Part shown: one piece after another, positions 1 to 8,163 of the stretch
Layout: every line of letters begins with the position of its first letter
How positions within the stretch are numbered: position 1 is the first letter of the stretch
Assembly (NCBI RefSeq): GCF_014648415.1
Contig: NZ_BMRB01000003.1
Span: forward strand, 614,197 to 678,196
Source: Actinokineospora fastidiosa
GTDB lineage: Bacteria > Actinomycetota > Actinomycetes > Mycobacteriales > Pseudonocardiaceae
Direction: 5' to 3'
Length of the DNA: 64,000 nt
Position numbers and translations under genes: made by a program
The notes under the pieces: generated by a model
Told to the model about the DNA's origin: nothing
The model's input: the letters and a program-made list of their open reading frames with translations, nothing else
The model's database searches: none

Positions 1-482
1 CGCTGGTGGCCGCCCACGGCGACGACTGGGACCAGGCGCGCTGGCAGCTGCGGGAAGCGCTGAGCGCGGCGAGCGCGGTGCGCGCCGACTCGCTCGTCCG
101 GCAGACCCGGCTGGAACTCGCCCGGGTCCACCTGGCCGATGACGACACCCGCGCCGCCGCCGAGCTGGTGCGGGGGCTGGCCGTCGACGACTGCGCCGAC
201 CTGGCCAACCTGCTCGGCGTCGCCGCGCGCGTCGAGCCGGACCCCGGACGCGCCACCGAGTTGGCCCGCCGGGCCGTGGCGACCGCCCGGCGCACCGACT
301 CCCCCGCCGACCACGGGCGCGCCCTGCTCGACCTCGCCCACACCCACGCCCGGCTGGGCAGGCCGGTCCCGGCGCTGTCGGCCGCCCGCGCCGCCGAACG
401 CCGCTTCGCCGCCAAGGGCCACGCGGTCGGGTCGGCGCGGGCCCGGCGGATGATCAGCGAACTCGGGGGGCGCCCGCGATGA
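1..482 (+). CDS. TPR-repeat protein, C-terminal part (truncated by window edge)
   Basis: Only the C-terminal 160 or so residues are inside the window, and the frame is open to the left edge. The visible part is all alpha-helical with A/L/R-rich helix pairs typical of TPR solenoids (for example AELVRGLAVDD, GRALLDLAHTHARLGRPVPA). No catalytic motif is visible, so the effector or enzyme part, if any, lies upstream. The stop codon overlaps the start of the protease gene as ATGA, so the two are translationally coupled. The operon continues into a GAF protein. Inference: the TPR part is a scaffold or sensor that partners with the protease. The identity of the full protein cannot be decided here. 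Confidence 0.75.
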   Translation, partial: LVAAHGDDWDQARWQLREALSAASAVRADSLVRQTRLELARVHLADDDTRAAAELVRGLAVDDCADLANLLGVAARVEPDPGRATELARRAVATARRTDSPADHGRALLDLAHTHARLGRPVPALSAARAAERRFAAKGHAVGSARARRMISELGGRPR

Positions 483-1360
483 CCGGACTGACCTGGCGGC
501 TGCTCGACCCCGACGAGAGCGCCATCGAGGTCGACCTCGGCGAGCCGAGCCTGATCACCCCGGAGTGGGCGTGGGGCGGCGCGACCGGCGATGGCGTCGA
601 CGTGTGCGTGGTGGACGGCGGGATCGAGCCGGGGCACCCGCTGGTCGGGCCGGTGGCCAGCTCGCACGCGGTGGTGAAGCGCGACGGGAAGCACGAGGTG
701 GAGGAGGTCGAGGCCGCCGACTCCTTCGGCCACGGCACCGCGTGCGCTGGCATCGTCCGCCAGATCGCGCCCGCCTGCCGGATCCACAGCGTGCGGGTGC
801 TCGGCGAGCGCGGCGGCGGCACCGGCCGGGCGCTGCTCGCCGGGCTCGAATGGGCCATCCGCCAACGCTTCAAAGTGATCAACATGAGCCTGTCGACGGC
901 CCGCCCGGAGTTCAATCAGGCGCTGCGCGAACTCGTCGACGAGGCGTACTTCGCCGGGTCGGTGATCGTGGCCTCGGCGCACAACTCGCAGATCGAGAGC
1001 TTCCCGTGGCGGTTCTCCTCGGTGATCTCGGTGGGCAGCCACACCAGCGCCGACCCGGACCGGATCCTCTACAACCCGAACCCGCCGGTGGAGTTCTTCG
1101 CCCGCGGCCAGGCGGTCCCGGTGGCGGGCCTGCGCGGCAGCGTGAGCCGCAACTCCGGCAACAGCTTCGCCACACCGCACGTCGCGGGCCGGTGCGCGCT
1201 GATCGTCGGCAAGCACCCAGGACTGACGGTGTTCCAGCTCAAGACGGTCCTTTACCTGACGGCAGCCAACGTGCGAGGAGGGCGAACCGATGAGTCACAC
1301 CACGGATCCGACGGCGAGCGGGGCGGCGGTCTCGAACGCCTTGGCCGAGGCGGCCACTGA
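479..1360 (+). CDS. Subtilisin-like serine protease (S8), cytoplasmic type
   Basis: A 293-residue S8 peptidase. The catalytic triad is readable: Asp46 in VVDGGI, His85 in FGHGTACAGI and Ser229 in GNSFATPHVAG, with the oxyanion Asn near residue 169. There is no signal peptide and no I9 propeptide, so the enzyme should be made active or be controlled by partners inside the cell, unlike the secreted S8 protease at 21.0 kb. The start overlaps the stop of the TPR gene by 4 nt. The last 23 or so codons overlap the start of the GAF gene by 71 nt; this tail is Gly/Arg/His-rich and follows the last conserved S8 helix. Context (TPR, S8, GAF in one operon) suggests a sensor-triggered protease. Family call certain, role inferred. 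Confidence 0.88.
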   Translation: MTGLTWRLLDPDESAIEVDLGEPSLITPEWAWGGATGDGVDVCVVDGGIEPGHPLVGPVASSHAVVKRDGKHEVEEVEAADSFGHGTACAGIVRQIAPACRIHSVRVLGERGGGTGRALLAGLEWAIRQRFKVINMSLSTARPEFNQALRELVDEAYFAGSVIVASAHNSQIESFPWRFSSVISVGSHTSADPDRILYNPNPPVEFFARGQAVPVAGLRGSVSRNSGNSFATPHVAGRCALIVGKHPGLTVFQLKTVLYLTAANVRGGRTDESHHGSDGERGGGLERLGRGGH

Positions 1361-1952
1361 GGACAGCGAGCTGCTCACCTCGATCGTGCGGGTGGCCCGG
1401 TCGATCTTCGGCGCGGCGGCCAGCTCGGTGTTCCTGTTCGACGCCGAGGCCGACGAGCTGGTCTTCGAGGCAGTGTCCGGCGAGGGCGAGGGCTTCCTGG
1501 TCGGCACCCGGTTCCCGGCGGACCGGGGCATCGCGGGCTGGGTCATCACCACCGGGCAGGCCATGTCGGCCACCGAGCTGACCACGAGCCAGGTGTTCGC
1601 CAGGGACCTGGCGGAGAGCACCGGCTACGTCCCCGACTCGATCATGGCCGCGCCGATCGTGCACCGGATGGCGCCCATCGGCGTGCTGCAGGTCCTCGAC
1701 CCGCACCCGCAGTCCCGCTACAGCGTCGCCGACCTCGACCTGCTCGCGATGTTCGCCAACCAGGCCGCGCTGTCGCTGCACATCCTGCTGCGCAACCGCG
1801 CCGCGCGCGCGGGTCTGCGCCGCGAGGGGGCCGAGTACGACACCCTGGCCAAGATCGCCGCCCTGCTGGCCGACATGGACGACGAGCAGCGCGGCCGGGG
1901 CGTCGCGCTGATCGAGTCGCTGCACGGGATGCTGGCGGGGATGGCGCGCTGA
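1290..1952 (+). CDS. GAF domain protein
   Basis: A 220-residue protein whose residues about 30-165 form one GAF domain: an N-terminal helix (LTSIVRVARSIFGAAASSVF), a core with PADRGIAGWVITTGQ, and the closing helix DLDLLAMFANQAALSL. GAF domains bind small ligands or mediate dimerisation. No output domain (kinase, GGDEF, PP2C, HTH) is attached, so any output must come from a partner. The ATG at 1290 is preceded by GAGGAGGG, a strong ribosome binding site inside the protease gene, which supports this start despite the 71-nt overlap. It is the last gene of the TPR-S8-GAF operon and its stop codon directly abuts the stop of the convergent regulator gene. Confidence 0.85.
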   Translation: MSHTTDPTASGAAVSNALAEAATEDSELLTSIVRVARSIFGAAASSVFLFDAEADELVFEAVSGEGEGFLVGTRFPADRGIAGWVITTGQAMSATELTTSQVFARDLAESTGYVPDSIMAAPIVHRMAPIGVLQVLDPHPQSRYSVADLDLLAMFANQAALSLHILLRNRAARAGLRREGAEYDTLAKIAALLADMDDEQRGRGVALIESLHGMLAGMAR

Positions 1953-3710
1953 TCAGCGCGCCAGGTCGGCCGCGAAGTGCCGCACGAGCGCGGGGACCGC
2001 GTAGTGGGCGGCGTCGGGCGCGCCGACGATGTTGGCCTCGACCAGCCGGTCGATGATGCGCGTCGCGGGCTCGGGCAGCGCGGCGAACGCCTCGGCGAGT
2101 TCGGCGGCGCCGACCGGCCCGCCCGGCAGCCCGCCCAGGGCGCGCACCGCCTGCCGCTGCGGCGGCGCGAGGTCGGAGTACACCCGGGCCACCCGCTCGC
2201 GCACCGGCGTGCCGCCCGCGACGAGTTCATAGAGGACGGACTGCGCCGACTCCAGCCGGTCCGCGTAGTCCACCATGGACAGATGCCGCAGCGAGTCGAG
2301 CTTCGCCGCCACCGCCCTGACCACCAGCGGGGTGCTGCCGCACCGGCCGATGATGCGGCGCAGCGCCGAGCCCAGCACGCGGCCGGGTCCGACCGCGCGG
2401 CCCACCAGCTCGCCCGCCTCCTCCTCGGAGATCTCCCCGACCTCGACGCGGTGCACCGACTCCAGCCCGCTGAGCCGGTGCGAGCTGGTCACCACCGTCC
2501 GGTTGCGGCCCTTCCCCGGGAGGAGCCCCCTGACCTGCCGTTCGCTCACCGCGTTGTCCAGGATGACGAGGAAGGCGCGGTCGGCGATCCACGACCGCCA
2601 CACCGCCAGCGCCTCGCCGTCGTCGCGCGGCACGGGGACGTCGAGGCCGGTGGCGCGCATCAGCTCGGTGACGACGTCGCGCGTGGCCTTGGGGCGTCCG
2701 TCCGGGACGCGCAGCGACACGAAGACCTGGCCGTCCTCGAACGCCTCGGCCACCCGGTGCCCCACGCGGACGGCGAGCGCGGTCTTGCCGGTGCCGACCG
2801 CGCCGGTGATGACGGCGACGTCGGAGCTCTCCGGGCCGGTCAGCGCGCCGACGAGGTCGTCGACCTGGTCCGCCCGGCCGACGAGATCGGGCACGTCGCG
2901 CGGCAGCTGCGCGGGCCGCACGCGTCCCCGGCCCGCGGGGGCGAGCGCCAGGGAGCGGTTCGACGCGTCGGCCAGCATCGACTGGTAGAGCTGTTGGAGG
3001 ACCAGGCTGGGCGCGATGCCGAGTTCCCTGGCGATCAGCTGGCGGTGCACCTCGTAGGTGGCCAGCGCCTCGCGCCGTCGTCCGGCCCGGTAGAGCGCGG
3101 TGATCGTGGCCGCGGTCAGGCGCTCGCGGAACGGGTGCCTGCGGGCCAACCGGGCGAGCGGCCCGAGGACCGCGAGGTGGCGGCCCGCGTCGATCTCCAG
3201 GTCCACCCAGTCCTCGTAGACGGCCAGGTAGCGCTGCCCGAGCTGGTCGGCCTCCGCGGCGATGACGGGGTTGCCCGCGAGGTCGGCCAGCACCTCGTCG
3301 CGCCACAGGGCGACGGCCTCCCCGAGCAGCTTCCGCGTCTCGTGCAGGTTCCCGGAGTGGTAGGCGGCGTAACCGGAATTGGCCAGGGTGTCGAACCGCA
3401 GCGCGTCCACCTCGTCGGGCACGGCGTCGAGCACGTACCCGTAGGACGCGTGGTGGATGCGGTCACCGATGATCTTGCGCAGGGCGGAGACGTAGACCTG
3501 CAGGTTCTTGCGCGCGGTCCGCGGCAGGCCCTCCGGCCAGACGGCCTGCACGAGCTGGTCGACGGGCACGACCATGTTGGCCCGCAGGAGAAGCACGCCG
3601 AGCAGCACGCGTTGCTTGTACGGCCCCGGATCCACCGCCCCGGCCCCGTCCCGCACGTCGAGCGGCCCCAGCACACCGAACCTCAGGCCCGAGCTCGCCC
3701 CGTCACCCAC
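1953..3710 (-). CDS. SARP-family regulator with NB-ARC ATPase domain (AfsR-like, no TPR tail)
   Basis: A 585-residue transcription factor. Order: OmpR-type winged helix (residues 1-95, LRFGVLGPLDV...), bacterial transcriptional activation domain (about 100-245), then an NB-ARC/STAND NTPase with Walker A GAVGTGKT (303-310) and Walker B FLVILDN. AfsR-type relatives usually carry a C-terminal TPR sensor; here the protein stops after the winged-helix part of NB-ARC, so the ligand-sensing module is missing or supplied in trans. I chose the GTG at 3710 because GGAGGG lies 6 nt upstream; a longer frame to 4052 has no RBS and a non-domain N-terminus. It lies downstream of the small peptide gene on the same strand. 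SARPs typically activate nearby biosynthetic genes. Confidence 0.85.
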   Translation of the reverse strand: MGDGASSGLRFGVLGPLDVRDGAGAVDPGPYKQRVLLGVLLLRANMVVPVDQLVQAVWPEGLPRTARKNLQVYVSALRKIIGDRIHHASYGYVLDAVPDEVDALRFDTLANSGYAAYHSGNLHETRKLLGEAVALWRDEVLADLAGNPVIAAEADQLGQRYLAVYEDWVDLEIDAGRHLAVLGPLARLARRHPFRERLTAATITALYRAGRRREALATYEVHRQLIARELGIAPSLVLQQLYQSMLADASNRSLALAPAGRGRVRPAQLPRDVPDLVGRADQVDDLVGALTGPESSDVAVITGAVGTGKTALAVRVGHRVAEAFEDGQVFVSLRVPDGRPKATRDVVTELMRATGLDVPVPRDDGEALAVWRSWIADRAFLVILDNAVSERQVRGLLPGKGRNRTVVTSSHRLSGLESVHRVEVGEISEEEAGELVGRAVGPGRVLGSALRRIIGRCGSTPLVVRAVAAKLDSLRHLSMVDYADRLESAQSVLYELVAGGTPVRERVARVYSDLAPPQRQAVRALGGLPGGPVGAAELAEAFAALPEPATRIIDRLVEANIVGAPDAAHYAVPALVRHFAADLAR

Positions 3711-3873
3711 GGACTGCCCTCCGTACCCACCACCCGACCCCGACCGGCCCGGGAACCCGCATAGCTGAGCATTGTTCCCGAAACCGCCGAGGTCACCGCG
3801 GGGGAAGGAGGCATTGGACCGGCAGAAATGCCGGTTTCGCGCCGTTCGGGCGCGCCCCCTGCGCCCCTTCAGC

Positions 3874-3987
3874 TCAACCGAAACACCCGACACACCAGGG
3901 CGTCCCGGGTTCAGCGTGCGCGACAACCTCGGTCTCGTCCTCATCCTCAGGCGTCTCGAGCTCGTCTTCCGGTCGAGTCTCCGACAT
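3874..3987 (-). CDS. Small acidic peptide with Cys/Trp/Gly-rich C-terminus (putative RiPP precursor or signal peptide)
   Basis: A 37-codon ORF with one of the best ribosome binding sites in the window (GGGGAGG, 5 nt before ATG). The product starts MSETRPEDELETPED, has a run of Asp/Glu (an acidic leader-like segment), and ends EPGTPWCVGCFG, a short core with two Cys two residues apart, Trp and Phe. This charge split is typical of ribosomally made, modified peptide precursors, and would also fit an exported signal peptide. It sits between a methyltransferase gene (ending 66 nt upstream on the same strand) and the SARP/NB-ARC regulator (starting 163 nt downstream). I do not recognise a named family. 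Seen: ORF, RBS, composition. Inferred: function. Confidence 0.6.
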   Translation of the reverse strand: MSETRPEDELETPEDEDETEVVAHAEPGTPWCVGCFG

Positions 3988-4052
3988 AGCGACCTCCCCG
4001 CTGGCAGTGTCCGGCCAGGGTAGGCGCGCCCGGTTTGAATGCGGTATGCCAC

Positions 4053-4964
4053 TCACTTGTCAACGATGACCACCAGATATTCATGCGCGACCCGGAACCC
4101 GTCCGGCCCGGTGTAGCGGGAGGCCAGATCAAGGAACTCCCGCCGGAACGCCTCGACTCCGTCCGGCGCAAGCATGCGCACCACCTGCCGCACATGCCGC
4201 CGCTCCCGCACCGAGAAGTCCCAAAACGCCTCAACTGACGCGTGTTCTTCGTGCACCACGATCGAGCGTGTCCTGACCTCGCCAGGCCATAGCGCCTGCA
4301 ACGCCGACGGATCGGCCCACTGCCGCACGCCCTCCGGGACCACGGCCGGAACTCCCATGTGCGCGTTGACCAAGGCAGCCGCCCTCATGCCAAACCCATG
4401 CGCCACATGCGCACTGAACGCCAAGCGCCCGCCTGGCGCGAGCACGCGCCAGATCTCGCGCAGGACCAACTGCGGGGCGGGTGAGTAGATCACTCCCAGG
4501 TTGGACACCGCATGCCTGAACACCCCATCCCGGAAGGGAAGCCCCTCCACGTCCCCCACCACCCACTGCACCGCCGGAACGGTCACCTGTCCCGCCCGAG
4601 CCTGCACCACCGGAACGGTCGCCTGTCCCAGCCGAGCCTGCGCCGCCGGAACGGACGCCTCCCCCGGCCGAACCTGCGCCGCCGGAACGGCCACCTCCCC
4701 CACCCGAACCTGCACCGCCGGAACAGCCGCCCTTCCCGCTCGAACCTGCGCCTCCGAGAAGTCGAGGGCGACCGCGTGCCCGCCCTGCGCCGCCACCAAC
4801 CCCGCCGCCACTCCGGTTCCCGCCCCCAGGTCCAACACCCGATCCCCCGCCTGAACCCCCAATTCCCGCACCAACGCCTGCGCCACCGGCCAATGCGCCC
4901 GAACCACCCACCCGGGTTCAGCAACCGCATAGTTGGCGGCAACCTGCCACTTCCACCCACCCAC
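4053..4964 (-). CDS. Class I SAM-dependent methyltransferase with internal 12-residue tandem repeats
   Basis: About 303 residues. Methyltransf_11-type Rossmann fold: motif I VLDLGAGTG (43-51), acidic end of strand 2 ALDFSEAQ, then after the insertion GDVEGLPFRDGVF and the region after strand 4 (SNLGVIYSP), followed by a helix ending LREIWRVLAPGGRLAFS. Residues 74-133 are five copies of a 12-residue unit (consensus VRxGxxxVPAxQ) inserted between strand 2 and strand 3, a place where relatives are continuous. The frame extends to a GTG at 4994, but GAGGGG at 4974-4979 favours the GTG at 4964 or the TTG at 4967. The start abuts the palindromic repeat array. The substrate is unknown; the neighbouring peptide is one candidate. 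Confidence 0.82.
   Translation of the reverse strand: MGGWKWQVAANYAVAEPGWVVRAHWPVAQALVRELGVQAGDRVLDLGAGTGVAAGLVAAQGGHAVALDFSEAQVRAGRAAVPAVQVRVGEVAVPAAQVRPGEASVPAAQARLGQATVPVVQARAGQVTVPAVQWVVGDVEGLPFRDGVFRHAVSNLGVIYSPAPQLVLREIWRVLAPGGRLAFSAHVAHGFGMRAAALVNAHMGVPAVVPEGVRQWADPSALQALWPGEVRTRSIVVHEEHASVEAFWDFSVRERRHVRQVVRMLAPDGVEAFRREFLDLASRYTGPDGFRVAHEYLVVIVDK
4566..4745 (-). repeat. Intragenic 36-bp tandem repeat, five copies
   Basis: Five head-to-tail 36-bp units inside the methyltransferase gene, starting at 4566, 4602, 4638, 4674 and 4710 (each begins CTGC on the plus strand and contains CCGGAACGG or CCGGAACAG). A partial sixth unit begins at 4746. The period is an exact multiple of 3, so copy-number change adds or removes 12 residues without a frameshift. 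Confidence 0.9.
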
Positions 4965-4978
4965 CAAGCCCCACCCCT

Positions 4979-5279
4979 CAGATGATGCGATCACATGCTC
5001 TGATCATCCAAATCTCAAATGCCCCGACCATCCGAACCCCCACCAGATGCCCCGACCATCTGAACCGCGGATCAGATGGCGCGATCATCTGAACCGTCGA
5101 GCAGATGGCGCGATCATTCGAAAAAGAGTCAGATGATCAGATCATCTACCATCCCAGATGGCCTGATCATCCGAAGCGCGCTCGATGCCGAGACCATGTG
5201 ATCCCATCGGTCGGATGGTCTCGTCATTCGGCTGGGGCGGCAGTTCAGATGATCGGGACATCTGGGGTTGTTTCAGATG
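4979..5279. repeat. Array of about 11 palindromic CAGATG...CATCTG repeats, period 25-34 bp
   Basis: Imperfect units of about 29 bp start at 4979, 5016, 5044, 5073, 5102, 5130, 5155, 5182, 5212, 5246 and 5274. The best unit (5073-5091) is CAGATG, 7 nt, CATCTG, often followed by GAAC. Starts are mostly 28-30 bp apart, near three turns of the DNA helix. The array fills the space between the stop of the LuxR gene and the ribosome binding site of the methyltransferase. It could be a multi-site operator, a chain of small RNA hairpins in a LuxR-methyltransferase transcript, or a decayed iteron set. No cas-like genes and no conserved unique spacers, so it is not CRISPR. Confidence 0.85.
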
Positions 5280-5298
5280 GTGTGGGCATTTGGACGGG

Positions 5299-5700
5299 TC
5301 AGGCGTGGGGGTCGACGGGGCGGTCCTCGAGCCAGGTGGGAGCCGAGTCGGTTTGGGTGGTCAGGTTCATGGCCATGGCTGCCAGGCCTGCCTGCAGGCG
5401 GGACTCCAGGCCCAACTTCTCCAGGATGGCGGTCACGTGCCGCTTTGCCGTTCGTTCGCTGATGGAGAGGTGGCGGGCTATCGAGCGGTTGTCGAACCCG
5501 AGGCCCAGCAGCTTGAACGCGGCCAACTCCCGTGCGGTCAGTGACGGGGCCAGTGGGAGTGCCGCGGCGATCGGCCGGGGTAGGGGCACCCGCGCACCGC
5601 TCAGCCGGGCGCTTCGGGAGGGGCACGACACGCAAGCCCGGACGGCTCCCTGACTACGGTCGGTAGCCGGAACCGTTGGTGCACCAGGATGAACGACCAT
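5299..5700 (-). CDS. Small LuxR-type HTH regulator (no receiver domain)
   Basis: About 133 residues from the ATG at 5700. The C-terminal half is a GerE/LuxR four-helix HTH: LTARELAAFKLLGLGFDNRS, then IARHLSISERTAKRHVTAIL and EKLGLESR. The N-terminal 50 or so residues are Pro/Arg/Ala-rich and match no sensor domain that I recognise, so control may be by expression level alone or by a partner. The start is uncertain: the frame is open to 5832 and no clear RBS precedes the ATG at 5700. It is followed downstream on the same strand by the palindromic repeat array and the methyltransferase. LuxR-type dimers bind short palindromes, so the array is a candidate target (inference). Confidence 0.75.
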   Translation of the reverse strand: MVVHPGAPTVPATDRSQGAVRACVSCPSRSARLSGARVPLPRPIAAALPLAPSLTARELAAFKLLGLGFDNRSIARHLSISERTAKRHVTAILEKLGLESRLQAGLAAMAMNLTTQTDSAPTWLEDRPVDPHA

Positions 5701-6151
5701 GCTGAAATGCTGCGTCCGCGCGGTATCCCACCGGTTTGATCGCGGTGCGATTCCGGTACATCGGGGCACGAACGGCGTACCCACCACCCCAAACACCCGC
5801 CCACCCCGCCCGAAGCAACCGCACCCGGCCAACCGGCACTGTCACCGGCACAGTACCTCCGAACGAGTGACCGACACTCCACTATGGACAATCGGAGCGG
5901 GACACCACCAGGGTGGTCGAGGAACTCCGTCAAGCAGCGCAAGGGCTATAACCGGAGCGATCGCCGACACGGCGAAGTCCCGCCAGCACAGACCCAGAAC
6001 CCGAGGCCCATTCCCGAATTCACCATATGTCAAGCAAATCCACCAAACCGAGCACGCTCGAAGAAAGCGCACCGAATCGCAGGGTGGACAATAAGCGGCA
6101 AGCGGAAAAGCGGTTGCGCCCGGGGAACCGCCAGGCACTGGAGGAGAAGCT
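5701..6151. other. Intergenic region, no gene seen
   Basis: About 450 bp between the divergent LuxR and aldo/keto reductase genes. Frames here are short shadows without codon bias or ribosome binding sites. Base composition is lower in GC than the surrounding genes from about 5880 to 6110, as expected of a promoter region. I see no clear operator or RNA gene. Confidence 0.5.
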
Positions 6152-7129
<978 letters not shown>

Positions 7130-7170
7130 GCCGTTTGCATCGCGAACGATTTCGTCGTTGAATCGGCGGC

Positions 7171-7659
7171 ATGCGGATCAGGGCTGGTGGACCGGCGGAC
7201 GCGCCGACGGTGTTGGGCTTCCTCGACGAGGCCGTGGCATGGATGGTCGAACGCGGGCAGACCGGCCAGTGGGGAACCCAGCCCTGGTCCGAGCAGCCGA
7301 AGCGGGTGGAGCGGATCACCAAGCTGGTCGAGAACGGCCTGTGGATCGCCGAGCTGGACGGTGAGCCCGCCGGGGCGATGGTCGTCGCCGCCGAGCCGGA
7401 CGAGTGGATCCCCCGGGTCGACGAGCCGGAGCTCTACGTGCGGCTGCTGGTGACCTCCCGCCGGTTCGCCGGGCGGAAGGTCGGCAGCGGCCTGCTCGAC
7501 TTCGCGAAGGAGAGCAGTCGGGGCAAACTGCTGCGCGTGGACTGCTGGGCGGGCAACAATGGCCGCCTGGTGGATTACTACGTGAGCCAGGGCTTCACCC
7601 CGTCCGTCACCTTCACCGTCAAGGACTGGCCGGGGCAGGTGCTGGAAATGCGACCGTAG
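7171..7659 (+). CDS. GNAT-family N-acetyltransferase
   Basis: A 162-residue acetyl-CoA-dependent transferase. The fold shows the N-terminal strand-helix start MRIRAGGPADAPTVLGFLDEA, the central strands GEPAGAMVVA and ELYVRLLVTSRRFAGRKVGSGLLDFA (acetyl-CoA pyrophosphate-binding loop R/G-R-K-V-G-S-G), and LLRVDCWAGNNGRLVDYYVSQ for the acceptor side with the typical N...YY pattern. No specific acceptor can be named. It lies 9 nt upstream of a DUF2127 membrane protein and is probably co-transcribed with it. Confidence 0.88.
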   Translation: MRIRAGGPADAPTVLGFLDEAVAWMVERGQTGQWGTQPWSEQPKRVERITKLVENGLWIAELDGEPAGAMVVAAEPDEWIPRVDEPELYVRLLVTSRRFAGRKVGSGLLDFAKESSRGKLLRVDCWAGNNGRLVDYYVSQGFTPSVTFTVKDWPGQVLEMRP

Positions 7660-7668
7660 GGGGCGGCG

Positions 7669-8109
7669 ATGGTCTTGCGGCTGGCGGCCACGCTCAAGGG
7701 CGTCGACGGCGCCGGACAGCTCCTCGCCGCGCTCCTGCTCGCCGTCGTGCCGCCCGCGGCGCTCACCGGCCTCGCCAACGCCGTGCTCACCCGCGACCTC
7801 CTCGGCGACCTCGACGGCGGCATCGCCCACCGGCTCACCCAGCACTTCGCCACCGGCCGCGGCTTCGCCGTCGCCTATCTGCTCGCGCACGGCGCGGTCA
7901 AGATCGCACTCGCCTTCGCCCTGCTGCGCGGCAGGCTCGCGGTGTACCCGGTCGCGTGCGTGGTGCTGGCGGCGTTCATCGTGTTCGAGGCCGCCCGCGC
8001 GGTCCGCACGGGGTCGGTGGCGCTGGCCGTGCTGGCCGTGATCGATGTCGTCGTGGTGGTCGCCGTCGCGCGCGAGCTCGTCCGGCGACCCGACTTTCGT
8101 CAGGGGTAG
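7669..8109 (+). CDS. DUF2127-family integral membrane protein
   Basis: A 146-residue membrane protein with four hydrophobic segments, at roughly residues 12-38, 64-88, 91-110 and 116-135. The spacing and the loop GIAHRLTQHFATGRGFAVAYLLAHGAVKIALAFALL match the DUF2127 family of small actinobacterial and proteobacterial membrane proteins, whose function is unknown. AGGGGG lies 6 nt upstream of the ATG. It follows the GNAT gene closely. Confidence 0.8.
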   Translation: MVLRLAATLKGVDGAGQLLAALLLAVVPPAALTGLANAVLTRDLLGDLDGGIAHRLTQHFATGRGFAVAYLLAHGAVKIALAFALLRGRLAVYPVACVVLAAFIVFEAARAVRTGSVALAVLAVIDVVVVVAVARELVRRPDFRQG

Positions 8110-8150
8110 CCGCTTCCCATCGGCAGACGAGACGGCCGCCCCGGCGGCCA

Positions 8151-8156
8151 TACCGT
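8151..8156 (+). promoter_or_regulatory. -10 box of ABC exporter operon (leaderless start)
   Basis: TACCGT lies 7 nt before the ATG at 8164, with no ribosome binding site between them. This spacing fits a TANNNT -10 element of a leaderless transcript. Confidence 0.5.
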
Positions 8157-8163
8157 CGCCGAC

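Noticed and set aside
1239..1925. Minus-strand frame opposite the GAF gene
   Set aside because: Shadow frame without start signal; the GAF frame has a recognisable domain.
3711..4052. N-terminal extension of the SARP regulator up to 4052
   Set aside because: It would swallow the peptide gene, has no RBS, and its composition is unlike the winged-helix start. GGAGGG before the GTG at 3710 fits much better.
4979..5279. CRISPR array
   Set aside because: Units are palindromic, degenerate and nearly contiguous; there are no unique spacers of constant length and no cas genes in the window.
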